DNA of 64,000 nucleotides, taken from assembly GCF_032884065.1 (NCBI RefSeq), contig NC_088864.1, positions 23,146,486 to 23,210,485 on the forward strand. The letters run 5' to 3'. The notes below the pieces were generated by a model. That model was not told where the DNA came from and did not search any database. It saw only the letters and a program-made list of their open reading frames with translations. Of the stretch, positions 22,269-34,560 are shown piece by piece; the first letter of the stretch is position 1; each line of letters starts with the position of its first letter. Both the position numbers and the translations under genes were made by a program. This DNA is from Artemia franciscana (lineage: Eukaryota > Arthropoda > Branchiopoda > Anostraca > Artemiidae).

Positions 22269-22400
22269 GTATACCGAGGACCAAGCAAAGGAGGTTATAG
22301 CAAAGGTGGTTATGACAGCAAAGGAGGTTATGGTGGATATGGTTTCGCACCCTGGGGATACTATGTCCAACAGCCTGCAGACTACAAAACTGGCTATTAG
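22269..22400 (+). CDS. GY-rich secreted protein, terminal exon
   Basis: Follows the acceptor TCTCTTTTAG and encodes 43 residues plus TAG. It begins VYRGPSKGGYSKGGYDSKGG and continues with YGGYGFAPWGYYVQQPADYK and TGY. KGGY-type repeats followed by an aromatic-rich tail are the composition of extracellular, cross-linkable cuticle or adhesive proteins. The function is inferred from composition only. Together with the upstream exon this gives 98 residues plus the unplaced start. A 72-codon open frame in another register over this exon is a shadow. Confidence 0.82.
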   Translation, partial: VYRGPSKGGYSKGGYDSKGGYGGYGFAPWGYYVQQPADYKTGY

Positions 22401-22678
22401 TAAATGTGACTGACATAGGTTGTGTTTTGTTATTTATTTGTTTGTCCTTTGCGGTTTATTATAAATGTTTGAAACAAAAAGAAATTGGCTTCGTAACTGA
22501 GAATTATAATGAAATGGATGTGTTACACAAAAAGTACAAGTTCCAAGCATTTCCGTCCATTTTTAACCAGCGATAATATACCGAGAAACAAAATAATTGA
22601 ACACATTTTCGTGCAACATTAATTTTTAAAAACAGAGGTTTTTTATGGAAGTAGAAAGCGTAGTTGAAACTTGAAACA

Positions 22679-22684
22679 AATAAA
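22679..22684 (+). terminator. AATAAA, candidate polyadenylation signal
   Basis: The AATAAA hexamer (aacAAATAAAAATT) lies 279 bp after the stop codon of the GY-rich gene. AT-rich context lowers its specificity. Confidence 0.4.
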
Positions 22685-22699
22685 AATTATTGCTTCTCT

Positions 22700-23449
22700 C
22701 ATATGGAACATCTATCTATAGAACTAACACAAACAAACCGAGTCATAATATCTCCCTATATTTGTAGAATTTTGAAAAACTAGCGCTTTACTGAAAACAA
22801 AAGATAGTTTTAATTTTCTGTATAGTAAAAACATGAAGACGTTAGGATGTATTCTAAAGTAGAAAAATTAAGCATTTAAGATGTTAGGATATGAAGTGAA
22901 TTAATTAATTTGCTGATTGTTGAAGACTATTATGTTGTAGACAGACATGAAGTGAAATTATTGGAGTTCTGTAAAATTATCGATAAACCTAAGAAATTCG
23001 CATTAAATGCGTAGCTTGATAATCTCCATAATATAGGCAGAAATAACATGGTTTGGAGTTAATTTTATGGCTTATTGATTCCTGATTTCAAATATTGCTG
23101 AATTGGATTCTAACAGTTAAAAATTTAAGTTACTAGCTATTGATAATACGGCTATTTCAATGTGTTAACTATTTGCATCAATGCGTTGTATCAATGACTC
23201 GTGTCAATAATACAAAGAAGACGCATCTCTTTTAATTAGGCACAAAGTTGACTATAATAGAGCAACGAGATCTACGTATTGCCGTTTTCCCATTATTGTA
23301 CTTATTATTTAATAGAGCCAATAAAACTTCAGTGGAGTGACTCACTTGATCAAGGGCAACGTTCTAACGTCGCCTCTTGTAAAGAGCCCTAAGCCTTAAA
23401 GTGTATTATCTATTCATTTGTTATGCATCTATTTATTTATCCCAGAGCC
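22700..23449. other. No feature recognised
   Basis: AT-rich unique DNA downstream of the GY-rich gene. Confidence 0.5.
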
Positions 23450-23720
23450 ACCCCATGTGGAAGGGGTAGTCAAAAAAACTTTGGAGGGCCTCATTTAATT
23501 TAAAAATAAAAGTCCTAGCGTCTCTTTGATTGTAAAAAGTGATTAGAGGACAACCGACCCCTCTCCCGGGCTGTTTTCTCTAGCCGCCCCCTTCCCGTAG
23601 CCTCTAGAGACACACGATCAAAGCAATTTTGGGAGAACAATTTTGTTCGAAATAGTCAAAAGGTCAAATAGATTCTCTGGGGATGACAAGGCCCCCAGAG
23701 GCCCTAGATTACGTGCTATA
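23450..23720 (-). repeat. Family-2 related repeat fragment (reverse)
   Basis: 'aaaaaactttggagggcctcattt' and 'aaagtgattagaggacaaccgacccc' are the reverse complement of the family-2 'aatgagcccc' and 'ggttgccctccaatcac' blocks. 'gcccccagaggccc' corresponds to the 'gactctgggggct' part. Confidence 0.6.
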
Positions 23721-23769
23721 AATAATAAATATTGGTAACTTGTTTAAATGTATATTTTGTGGGGTTATG

Positions 23770-25390
23770 TTTGTGGGGGCTGATGCAATATCTCAGGAAC
23801 AGTTAAGGGTATTCAGTTGAAACTACCAGGGAATGTTGAGAGGAATTTTGAACTACCTAAAAATTTACGATGCACCTCCAGATTGTCAAGAAAGTATATC
23901 TACAATATTTCAAGAACGGATACGGGTATTATGTTGAAACTTTCTGGTAAGTTTGAGGGGGGGGGGGGTGTTGAACTAATTAAAAAACACTAGGCATATC
24001 TGTGTTGTTACGAGGGTGGATCTGCAATATCGCAAGAACAGCTGAGTGTCTTAAGTTGAAACTTTCAGGGAGCTAAACCAAACTTTGATTGAACAAAATC
24101 AAAATACGCTCTGTATATTCTGGTTTTCAAAAGTGCTTTTCAAAAGTGCGTGCCACAATAGTTCAGAAACAGCTAAAGGTATTAAGTTTAAACTTTCAGA
24201 GAATGTGGAAGATGCTCAGTTACATCAAACGACACTACGTGCATCTTGGTTGCCAAAAGAGTGCATGTGTAATATCTTACAAATGGCTAAGGCTAGTACG
24301 TGGTGACAGCCTGTCAAAAAACAAATCTGCAGTGCCTCAGGAATGGCTGATGATATTAATTTTGGAAATTTCAGGAGATGTTGAACTAGATCAAAGTACA
24401 CTATGTGCATCCAGGTTGTCAAAATGGTATATTTGCAACATCTCAGGAACAGCTAAGAGTATTAAGTTTAAACTTTCATGGAATGTGGAGGAAAATGTTG
24501 AGCTATGTCAAAAGACATTATGTGCATCTTAGATGCCAAAAGAATGCACCTACAATATTTTATAAATGGCTAAGGGTGCTACGTGGATCCAGGATATCAA
24601 AAACTATTTCTGTAACATCTCAGCCACGGCGGAGGATATTAACTAAAAAACTTTCAGGGAATGCTGGGGGATGTTGAACTAGATTAACAGACACTAAATG
24701 GATCAAAATTTGAAAGGGTTATCCTGCAATGTCTCGGGAGCAGCTGAGGGTATTAAGTTGAAAATTCCAGAAAAGGTTGAATTAGTTTAAAAGACACAAT
24801 CACGGTTGTCAAAAAGGGCACATCTGAAGTATCCCGCGAACTGCTGAAGGGTATAAGGGTGATGGGGCATTGAACTAAATCAAAAGATCCTATGCGCGTT
24901 TACATTGTCAGCAATAGCTGCAATATCTCAGGAGTGTCTTAGTGCATTAGTTCAAAAATTTCAGAGAACGTCGACGCAGTCTTGAATTAAATCAAAAGAT
25001 TCTGCGTGCGTCCAGTTTGTCAAAATTTCATGTCTGCAATATCTCAGGAATGTTTAAGCGTATTACTTTGAAACATTCAAGGAGTTTGAGTGGGATATTG
25101 AACTAAGTCAGAAGGCCCCAAGTGGTTCAGGTTGTCACTAGAGTGTGTCTTAAATGTCTCAGGAACAGCTATGGGTATTAAATCGAATATTTTAGGACGA
25201 AACACCTTTTTCTAATGACCCTAAGCTTTCTCAACAGTTCCCAGAGCCAGAGATTAGAGATTGATAAAAAGTTACAAATATAGGAAATTATATAGGTAGA
25301 TGTAGCAATAAGTAAATACTGTATCTGCGATACCAAATAAACGGTTAAGGGTGTGAAGTTAAAATTTCCAGGCCGACAAGCGTCTTTTAA
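23770..25390 (+). repeat. Degenerate tandem array, ~115-130 bp unit
   Basis: The block 'caatatctcaggaacagctaagggtattaagttgaaactttcaggg' recurs with changes near 23792, 23912, 24030, 24160, 24335, 24440, 24620, 24737, 24920, 25040, 25150 and 25335. Each is followed by 'ttgaactaaatcaaaagacact..gtgcatccaggttgtcaaaag'. Open frames inside it (24085-24677) are by-products of the repeat. Related in inverse orientation to the array at 3.9-5.3 kb. Confidence 0.8.
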
Positions 25391-25839
25391 ATGACTTATA
25401 GCTCATAGGCTCAAGTGCTTTTGCTTGATGCTATGCTTCTTCCCCCGTAAAATTCCCCCCGGAAAACTAAGGAAAATTGAGACGAATAAAAAAAATAAAG
25501 AAATGTGTATAATAATACATAAGCTATTATGAAAGAAGGGTGATGGATCTTTGTATATGCGAGGTGGGAGGGGGTGCTTGATGCCTAAAAGAAGGCACTT
25601 CAATGCCCATTTTGTCTAATACTCCATAATGCTTGAGGTAAACATAGGAAGGGCTATAAGGGGAGGGTAAGATTTAATCCCTCATCTCCCTCATTTAGAC
25701 TAAGCCTGAACAAAGGTGCTACAGGGCGACATCTACTTTCTTGTTGCGAAGAAATGTTCCTGATATTTATTTAAAATTTGTTTCATATTTTATAGAATTA
25801 TACGCAATGATGTGTAAGTGCGTATTAATTATTATGAAG
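25391..25839. other. No feature recognised
   Basis: AT-rich, with no conserved coding content. The 25403-25603 minus frame is mostly hydrophobic low-complexity sequence. Confidence 0.45.
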
Positions 25840-26540
25840 GGGGAGTGGTGAATTATTTTGTAGGTGAGATTCCCTTTGGATGAAATTTCCATGGAGGGAT
25901 TTTTCGTGAGGGGAAGGGGTATACTTTATTGAGGGTGAGCCAGATTTACCGGTATTATTTGAAAAATGAACAGAAATTATGCCATATATCAAAGGTTGCC
26001 CCTCCTCAATACCTTAGTCTTTATGCTAAATTTTTACTCCTTAATAAAATTGAAACCCGGGGCCGTTTAATTAATATAGGAAGCGTTTTTAAAAGTGCTA
26101 ACAGCTTTAGTGTAAAGAATAAGATATTGAGGAAGGGGTAAACCTTCATATCCAGAATAAATCTGCCAAAACTAATATGCAAATTTTGTTTTAGTTTTCA
26201 TTTACGGTGAGCCAAATTCAAACCTGCATTAGTTGAAAGAAGCTAAAAAATTAAAAAAGAAAAACAAGTTTTTTAAACTGAATGTAAGGAGTGTCACTTA
26301 AAAGGAACAGAAATTATTCCGTACATGAAAGAGCCTGCCCCCGCATCAGCGCCTTGTTCTTCACGTTAAAGTTTGATTCTTTCTCACAACTGTACCTTTT
26401 TAAACAATAAAAAAAAGTTAACGTAAAGAGGGGGGCGTTAAGGAAGAGACAGACCCATTCATATACGGAATAATTTCTATTCACTTTAAGTTTTAAATTT
26501 TGCTTATTTTGCCTTATTTTCACTAGAAAAATTGTTTTCT
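25840..26540 (-). repeat. Repeat-1 copy, reverse, decayed, with foldback end
   Basis: The left part matches the reverse of the 'ccatggaaattcc..ccctcatgaa' segment. The right part (about 26258-26540) is a foldback: 'aaacaagttttttaaactg..gtaaggagtgtcac' pairs with the decayed arm ending near 'tttaagttttaaattttgctt'. The centre is 'cttcacgttaaagtttgattctttctcacaac'. Confidence 0.65.
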
Positions 26541-26984
26541 TATAATTAGTTTTATATAAGAAGCAAAACAGTTTAGCTAAATGCAGCTTTAAGATAAAAT
26601 TCTAAGAAAAATTCTTCGGTAAGAAAGGAGGTATCATCCCTTAGAACCGTCATTCAGGCTTACTTTAAAGGAAAGAAGATAAGAGACTGACTCCTTCCCC
26701 TCCCCTTTGCCTTTTTCTATATTCATCTGAAGCATCATGGAGAGTTAGGAAATTTGGGCGTTGAAACGCGGCTGCATCTATCCCTCCCCCCGTACGTTCT
26801 TTAAAATACCTGATAGGCAATTATACATCACAAAAAAAAACATCAAAAATCTAGTGAATGCTCTTATAAATTATGCATTAAGATAAAAGTCCATTCTAAG
26901 AATTTATTTTGTATTGACTACGAGACTTTTTTTTTGAGCGAATGTGCTACCGCGCCGCATTATTCCCTCTCCAACTGAGATGCT

Positions 26985-27240
26985 CGGTAGGGGATTTTCT
27001 TTTACTTTTAAATCGATTGGTTATCTCAAAATTTTCAATCGACAGCATGGTTGGGCCTTCTTGGGCAAAATTGCAGTTTGTTGCCACAGAATGGTAGAAG
27101 AGCCCACTTTCCCATGGCACGATTTTTTTTTTAGCAACTTAAAAGGGGCACTGAAAAATTCTATTTCCGTTCAAATAAACCTGATCTTTTAGGACCATCG
27201 GTTTGAGATTATCATCCTCGGGGAAAAAATAAACTTGTAA
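26985..27240 (+). repeat. Repeat-1 fragment, forward
   Basis: Matches the 'ggttatctcaaaattt', 'acttaaaaggggcactgaaaaatt' and 'aggaccatcggtttgagattatcatcctcgggg' landmarks of the long copies at 43.9-44.2 and 61.2-61.45 kb. Confidence 0.6.
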
Positions 27241-27244
27241 TCGT

Positions 27245-29757
27245 GATCTTCCCTCTTAAAAAAACAAGAGCTAAGAGCTCATATGGCACTTGTGACGAGG
27301 CGAGAAGAGCTAAGAGCCAAGAGATCATATGGTATGAGCTCTAACAAAATTCTATGAATCAATAGATTGATTTAAAAAGGAAAATAAGAGGCTCAATTCC
27401 GGTCAAGATTTAAAATAAGAGCTCTGAGTCACAAAGTCCTTCTAAATATCAGAATTAATTAAGATCCGATCACCAACTCGTAAGTTATAAATACCTAATT
27501 TTTTCTAATTTTTCCTCTCCCTTTTGCCCCCCAGATGGTCGAATCTGAGAAAACGACTTTATCAAGTCAAATTGTGCAGCTCCCTGACACGCCTACCAAT
27601 TTTCATCACCCTAGCACGTCCAGAAGCACCAAACTCGCCAAATCACTTAACCCTTCCCCCCAACTCCCCCAAAGAGAGCGAGTCCAGCACGATTCTGTCA
27701 ATCACGTATGAAGGACATTTGTTTATTCTATCCACCAAGCTTCATCCCGATTCCTCCACTCCAAGTGTTTTTTCCAAGATTTCCCCCTCCAACTCCCCGA
27801 ATGTCAAAAGATCTAGTCGGGATTTGAAATAAGAGCTCTGAGACATGAATTCCTTCTAAAAATCAAATTTCATTACGATCCGATCATCCATTCGTAAGAT
27901 AAAAATACCCCAATTTTCATGTTTTCCAAGAATTCCAGTTTCCCCCTCCAACTCCCCCGAATGTCACAGGATCTGGTCAGAAATTGAAATTAGAACTTTA
28001 AAGCACAAGAACCTTCTAAATATCAAATTTCATTAAGATCTGGTCACCCTTTCGTAAGTTACAAATACCTCAATTTTCAAAATTACCCCCCCCCCCCAAT
28101 TCCACCAAAGAGAGCAGATCCGGTCCAGTTATGTCAGTCACGTATCTTGGAGGTTTCTATTCTTCCCATCCAGTTTTATCCCGATCTCACCGCTTTAAGT
28201 ATTTTCTAAGATTTCCGGTCTCCCCAACTGCCCCCCCCCCAATTACGCTTGATCCGGTTGAAATTTAAAATAAGATATCTGAGTTACGAGGTCCTTCTAA
28301 ATATGAGGTTTCATGAAGATCCGATCAGTCCTTCGTAATCTGAAAATACGTCATTTTTTCTTATTTTCAGAATAACCCCCCCCCCCCCACCAATTGAGCG
28401 AATCCGTTCCAATTATTTAAATCACGTATGCAAGACTTCTGCTTATTTTTCCAACCAAGTTTCATCCCAATCCCTCCAATCTAAGCATTTTCCATCATTT
28501 CAGGTTTCCCCACCCCAAAGTTCCCCCAATATCACCAGATCCGGTCAGGATTTAAGATAAGAGCTTTGAGACACGATATCCTTCTAAATATCAAATTTCA
28601 TGGAGATCCAATCACCCGTTCGTAAGTTAAAAATACCTCATTTTTTCTAATTTTTCAGATTTAACCCCCCCCCCAACTACCCCAAAGAGAGCGGATCCGT
28701 TCTGGTTATGTCAATCATGTATCTAGGACTCGTGTTTTTTTCCCATCAAGTTTCATCCCGATCCCTCCACTCTAAGTGTTTTCCAAGTTTTAGGTTTCCC
28801 CCTCCCAACTCCCCGCCCCCGTCACCAGATCCGGTCGGGATTTAAAATAAGCTCTAAGACACGATATCCTTCTAAACATCAAATTTCATTGAGATCCGAT
28901 CACCCGTTCGTAAGTTGAAAATACCTCATTTTTCTAATTTTTAAGAATTACTCCCCCCCCAACTACCCCAAAGAGAGCGAATCAGTTCCGATTATCTCAA
29001 TCATGTATCTGGGACTTGCGCTTATTTTCCCATTAATTTTCATCCCGATCCCTCCACTCTAAGTGTTTTCCAAGATTTTAGGTTTCCCCCCTCCAACTCC
29101 CCCCAATATCATCAGATGCGATCGGGATTCAAAATAAGAGCTTAGAGTCACAATATCATTCCAAACATCAAATTTCATTAAGATCCAATCACCCGCTCAT
29201 AAGTTAAAAATACTTCATTTTTTCTATTTTTTCCGCATTAACCGGCCCCCCACTCCCCCCCCCCAGATGGTCAAGTCGGGAAAATGACTATTTCTAATAT
29301 AATCCGGTCCGGTCCCTGATACGCTTGCCAAATGTCATCGTCCTAGCTTACCTGGAAGTACCTAAAGTAGCAAAACCGGGACTTTAAGTTTCCCCCTCCA
29401 ACTCCCCCCAATGTCATCAGATCCGGTCGGGATTTAAAATAAGAGCTCTGAGACACAATGTCATTCCAAACATCAAATTTCATTAAGATCCAATCACCCG
29501 CTCATAAGTTAAAAATACTTCGTTTTTTCTATTTTTTGCGAATTAACCGGCCCCCCACTCCCCCCGGAAAACGACTATTTCTAATTCAATCTGGTCCGGT
29601 CCCTGATACGCTTGCCAAATTTCATCGTCCTAGCTTACCTGGAAGTGCCTAAAGTAGCAAAACCGGGACCGACCGACAGACCAACAGACAGACAGACAGA
29701 CAGACTGACAGAATTGGCGATTGCTATATGTCACTTGGTTAATACCAAGAGCCATAA
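27245..29757 (+). repeat. Repeat-3 element with internal 288-bp tandem array
   Basis: Begins near 'acaagagctaagagctcatatggcacttgtgacgag' and ends with (GACA)n and 'ggcgattgctatatgtcacttggttaatacc'. The landmark 'agatccgatcacccgttcgtaagtt' lies at 28037, 28319, 28607, 28895 and 29183 (spacings 282, 288, 288, 288), with looser copies at 27467, 27876 and 29488. Units contain C-runs, 'aaagagagcggatccg' and 'tttcatcccgatccctccactctaagtgttttcc'. A 3' block 'cggtccctgatacgcttgccaaat..tacctggaagt' occurs at both 29310 and 29598. Non-coding and unclassified. Confidence 0.85.
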
Positions 29758-30110
29758 AAACAAGAGTCCTCATTTCTATACATAGGAGCTTGAAACTACT
29801 ACAGTAGAGCTTTTTGATATGATAGATGTAATGCTGGAGATGTCCTTACGCTTGATTTTAACGGGTGTTTCCACTCCTTTTTCGAAAATCAGGCAAATTT
29901 TCTCAGGCTCTTAGCTTTAATTGGGTAATACCAAATTTAATAAATTTTGTATATTTGGAATAAGTAAAAAAGCCAATTTTTGGGGTATGTTAATTCTTGT
30001 CAAAATTCCCTTTTTTAGACGTTCGGTTACTATTGGCTTGAGTCAATCCTTACTTATGATGAGTTGCCAGTAACTATTTGATATGGCCTCATTGCATACT
30101 TTTTTCTTTT
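29757..30110 (+). repeat. Repeat-1 terminal fragment, forward
   Basis: 'cataggagcttgaaactactacag', 'caggcaaattttctcaggctc' and 'cggttactattggcttgagtcaatccttactta' match the right end of the copy at 42.8-44.6 kb. Joined directly to the end of repeat-3. Confidence 0.75.
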
Positions 30111-30439
30111 ATGACCAGTTCATAGACCTTTAGTTTAGCTGTGTGCAATTTCAGTTATATTCTTGTTTATGGCCTTCTTGTTTATTTTATGTGGATCACG
30201 TTTTATGTTTAGTATAGTAATATCAATAAATTTGGCAGTGAGAAAATATTATAAATAGATACTTTTACCTTCGGAGACTAAAGATAATTGACGATGCACT
30301 CTCTAACATTCAAAATGAATAAAAAGTTTCTCTCTCTCCATCCTCTGCTAACTAAAATCGATCTTGGTCGTCAGCTCTTTAAGTACATTCCTTATATTTA
30401 ACCGAAAATAGATATTTTAACGAATATAATGGAATTTAT

Positions 30440-30702
30440 CAAAACTTAAAGTAAGCAAGTAAGTAAATTCTTCCGCTGAAAGCCCTGGGGTCATGGCCGC
30501 TCCGCAATGCCTCGCTCTTTACGCTGAAGTTTTGTTTATTATTTTAAAAAGTAGAGTTATGACAGAGTGAAACTTTAGCGTAAAGAGCGGGGCGTTGCGG
30601 AGGGGACAACCCCTTTCATATACCGAGTAATTTCTGTTCGTTTTAAGTTTTAATGTCACTCCTTGCTTGCAGTTAAAAAAAAAAACTTGTTTTTTTTAAT
30701 TA
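30440..30702. repeat. Repeat-1 foldback unit
   Basis: 'cctcgctctttacgctgaagtttt' faces 'aaactttagcgtaaagagcggggcgttgcgg'. The right arm then runs to 'gttttaatgtcactccttgcttgcagttaaa'. The left arm is decayed. Confidence 0.7.
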
Positions 30703-31459
30703 ATCGCTTAAAGGTAAGGCAACTAAATAAGGCTTTTCAATATAAAAATATAAATAATAAGATTTTTATATAAAGCTAAGCGTGGTTTATGCAATAAGCT
30801 GTCAACCTATGGTTAGAGGGGAGGTTGGAGAATACTGTACCGGCCACAGGTCATTTTCTGCTACCATCATATATATTGAAAGTCCTTACGTGATTCCAGT
30901 TAAAGCAAAGCGCAACATGTCCAGTCTTCTCCTACAATTTGGAGAGGGAAGAGGATTTTTGGAATTTGGTCGTTTACACATTTACCAGCAGGGTAAGCTG
31001 CCGCTTTAAGGTATCATGAAAAACTATGACCACCTCAGGAGGAAAGCCTTACCTCCCTTTCTCAATTCTTAAATTCTAATTATCAGGACATCTAGCTGAA
31101 GGAATTGTCGAATCCAATGTCGAATCCAAGACCAAGATTGGTGGGAACTAAGAGCTAGCGTCCTAACTATGTATTTTGGGGGTTCACAGCCCGACTCAAC
31201 TTCTGTGATGGATTGAAGAAGAGAGGATACTTTTCTAAATTCTTGTCTTCAGGATATCTAATAGATGAAGGTTTCAGATCTCAAACTACCTTGGTGTTAA
31301 GTAAGATGAAGTGTCCTGTTTGTGCTTTTTGTACCTGATTGTAATGATCTGACATCTGAAGGGGAAAGAGGCTGTAAATTTTGTCATTCTAGCGTTTACA
31401 AAAAAAGTGTTTATCAGATCTCAATCACAATTTGCGGTAGGCAAGAGTAAAATGCTAAA
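30703..31459. other. No gene recognised
   Basis: The 75-codon frame at 30782-31009 has no recognisable domain. The sequence from 31030 onward looks like unclassified repeat DNA. Confidence 0.4.
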
Positions 31460-31632
31460 ATTTTTTACTGTTTTAAAAGAAGAATTGAGAGAAAGAGTCA
31501 AACTTTAGCGTAAAGAGCGGGGCGTTGATGAGGAAGCAGCCTCTTTCATATACGAAGTAATTTTTGTGCGTTTTAAGTTTTAATGTCGCTCCTTACTTTC
31601 AGTTAAGAAAACTTGTTTTTTTATTATTTAAT
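31460..31632. repeat. Repeat-1 foldback, right arm only
   Basis: 'aactttagcgtaaagagcggggcgttgatgagg' to 'gttttaatgtcgctccttactttcagttaagaaaacttg'. The left arm is missing. Confidence 0.75.
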
Positions 31633-33064
31633 TGCTATTAGAAGAACATCCAAAACAGAGTATGTTTGAGGGGAAAGTCTTTAAATTCCAGTCATTGTGA
31701 TATTTACTAGAAGAGGTTGTCGGATACTAACGACCTTTGTTCTACTTTTAACATAGTTATAGCTTTTCTTTGATAGGAACCAAATCTCGAACTCTTTGGA
31801 GAGGAAAGGGGGGTTCCCCAAATTCATATCCCAAAAATAGCCAGAAAGGTTTGTCACATCTCAGCAAACTTAGTTACAAATAGCATTTAATGTTGATCGG
31901 TGACTTTTGACTTTACAGTGGAAAAGGAAAAGGGTTTGCTAAGTTTTGTCGGAAGCACCTATACCGGAAAGGGACGTAGAATCCAAACTTGATGGAAAGT
32001 AAGAGAAGTGTTTACAATCGTGCTTTTTCAGGGCATGCACGTGATTTAAACTTTGTGGGAGGAAGAAGGGTAAAGTTATCAGAACAATATTTCATTACCC
32101 TATTTAACTGGTGAGCAGGTGCAGCACCGCCTGCTAAACAGCTGTAGCTATGGGGTTGTGTATCCTTGGTCGACCGGAACTCGGTAAGAGAAGTGCTGCA
32201 ATATTTTACTATCCGCATCGTAAGGAGAGCTTTCTAGATCTCAATCAAACTTGGTGGGGATTCCCAAATAGGATTGATTGCTCTAAAAGGGCTTGAGTCC
32301 AAAACGACTTATATTCCAGTTTGATCTGCTTTGCATATATGAGCCATGAAACAAAAGCCCCCCTCCACTATTCCCTGAGCTCCTATTCTTTGCAATAAAA
32401 TTTGGGTTAGGGTTTACTGAAACTTCATATTCGCACTAACTGATCACAGTTAATAGATGCATACACAAGAATTTACACAGGGAGATGTTTCGGGGTGGGG
32501 TTGATGACCTCGAAAAAAAATTGGCAAGTTTTACATAAAATGCAGGGAATCATAGGAAAACCACAATAGTGTTAAGAATTGAAAGGGGGAGAGAAAGACT
32601 TAATTCTACTTTCCCTTAATACATCTTTACGCGCGAATTATTAAAAATGTTAAAGCTATTTTTATTAAGGAATTTTCAAATTCATGCTATCTCCTATCAT
32701 TTCAAAAGTGCTTATTCGTAAAGTTTCTATCAATAAACTAGAAGTCCATTGTTTTTTTTTTACTCTGGGAAAAAATTACTGTCTCGAGGCAAATCCCCTC
32801 GTTTTGTTTGAACTTTCTTTGGATTAGAGACACAAGTTTTCACTTTCATCTTAGATTCTATTAATCAAGACCTCTTGACGATCTTGTCTGAGAACAATGA
32901 AACAAGGAACAAAAACAGAATGTATAATTAAGATCATTATAGATGTTGATCATCTTACTATAGCATCATATGTTTTACCTGGGCTACCGAGAATGAATAA
33001 CCCCTGAAAATTTTGTCAAAGGTCTGATCACTAGAGCCAACGGCTTTTATATATCCTTAAATAA
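31633..33064. other. No feature recognised
   Basis: AT-rich DNA with scattered G- and A-runs and no convincing reading frame. Confidence 0.45.
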
Positions 33065-33720
33065 AAAAAATGAAAAGTTTTTTTCAACTAAAAGTAAGGA
33101 ACAACATTAAAACTTAAAACGAACATAAATTGTTATGCATATGCGGGGGGTTGCTGCTCCTCGACACCTCACTGTTTATGCTATGGCTTTTAGTACTTGT
33201 CAAGAAAGCTTCTTAATTGCTCTGATTAAAGGAACCTTGTGTTTCAGGAGCCGTCCTTAAAAAATTGGGACAAAATACAAACTTTAGTGTAAAGAGCGAG
33301 GTGTTGAGAAGGAGCAATCTCTGCATATACGTATTAATTTCTGTTCGTTTAAGTTTTAGTATTGCTCCTTACTTTCAAGTGAAAAAACTTGCTTTTTTAT
33401 TAATTTTTGATCGTTTTTAAATAATGCCAGGAAATCTGCCTCCAACTCCACGAGAAAATCCCTCCTCCCCACGGATATATTCTCAAGATAATTCAATCCT
33501 GGCCAAAAGTTATCCCGGGTATTTACCCTTAACATCTTCATAAGTAAAATTAAGTCGGTAAAGAGAAAGCAAGCCACAAGAAAAATTTCGTATATGAATT
33601 CTGACAAATTCCCCCGGTGTAAAATTTCCCCTGAAAATTCACTCCCTGGAAACTTCCATCGCCATGGAAATTCACCCCACCAGAAAATTCATCCTCCCCA
33701 CACCCGAAAAATGTAGGCAT
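33065..33720 (+). repeat. Repeat-1 copy, forward, partial, with foldback
   Basis: The left arm 'ttcaactaaaagtaaggaacaacattaaaacttaaaacg' pairs with the right arm ending 'gtttaagttttagtattgctccttactttcaag' (33340-33380). It is followed by the 'ataatgccaggaaatctgcc' and 'ccatcgccatggaaattcacc' segments. Confidence 0.7.
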
Positions 33721-34324
33721 ACTTCAAGGGAGCCGGCAGAAAACTTTCCAGAGAGGGGAGGGCAGACGCCAAAATAGTAGAGGCGAATGGGTGACAGGGA
33801 ATATATATTTCTGGACACGTTTTCATAGGAATAAGTTGGTTTTCAAATACTTTTAGGCAAACACTCTCAAATAAAAAGAGCAATTAAATTGCATGCAAAA
33901 TGAAACAAAATACAGTAAATTTTAGGCGACAAGGATTGCTGGCAAAGGGATCAATTTATTTAATCAATAACATATTAAAGTATTATGCATTTAATCTTAA
34001 AAGAAAATTAAATTCAAACCAAATTGCCGAAAGATTTATTGCTTCTGCATATTATAACAGATGTAGACTTGTCCTTGTGCAATTTCTTACGCCTTAGAAT
34101 AGTTTACTCAAAAATCATCCTGCCTACATAGATACCACGTTTTGATTTTATAACGGCCATGTAAAATATGCCTCTTTCAAAACAAGAAAATTCCCACCCT
34201 CCCCTCAACCTTAAATATCTTATATATTCAGATATTAAAAAAAAATAGAATAGCGAAAGATAAACAAAATTTAAATTTACTATCAAGCTGTTAAATTAAA
34301 ATTTTACTGAAAATTCCTTTATTA

Positions 34325-34560
34325 GATACATCATATCAGAGAACCCTACCGTAAAGTTTCAGGCTTCAATCTTCAAAATGTAAAATTCCGCATTATTATT
34401 ATCAGTTTTTTTTTTAAGAAACATCGTCAATGCATGTTTCTTTGTTTTGTTTTTTTCCTTGGGGTGGTAGGAGTAAACCGAAGGCTTTTTTTAAATGACC
34501 ATACAGATTGGGTCATGCGAATGTCTTGTTTTCTGCCATTTTAGGGTACCAAACTACGAC
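34325..34560 (-). repeat. Repeat-1 fragment, reverse
   Basis: 'catatcagagaaccctaccgtaaagtttcaggct' and 'tgtaaaattccgcatt' match the reverse of the 'agcttgaaacttctacagtagggttctctgat' block. Confidence 0.55.

Noticed and set aside
24085-24677. Overlapping frames resembling a repeat protein
   Set aside because: Periodicity is that of the non-coding tandem array; frames break between units.
27524-27832. 102-codon frame rich in Pro/Ser
   Set aside because: Lies entirely within repeat-3, a non-coding repeat.
27876-29488. CRISPR array (regular 288-bp spacing)
   Set aside because: Whole units are conserved with no repeat/spacer pattern, and the genome is eukaryotic.
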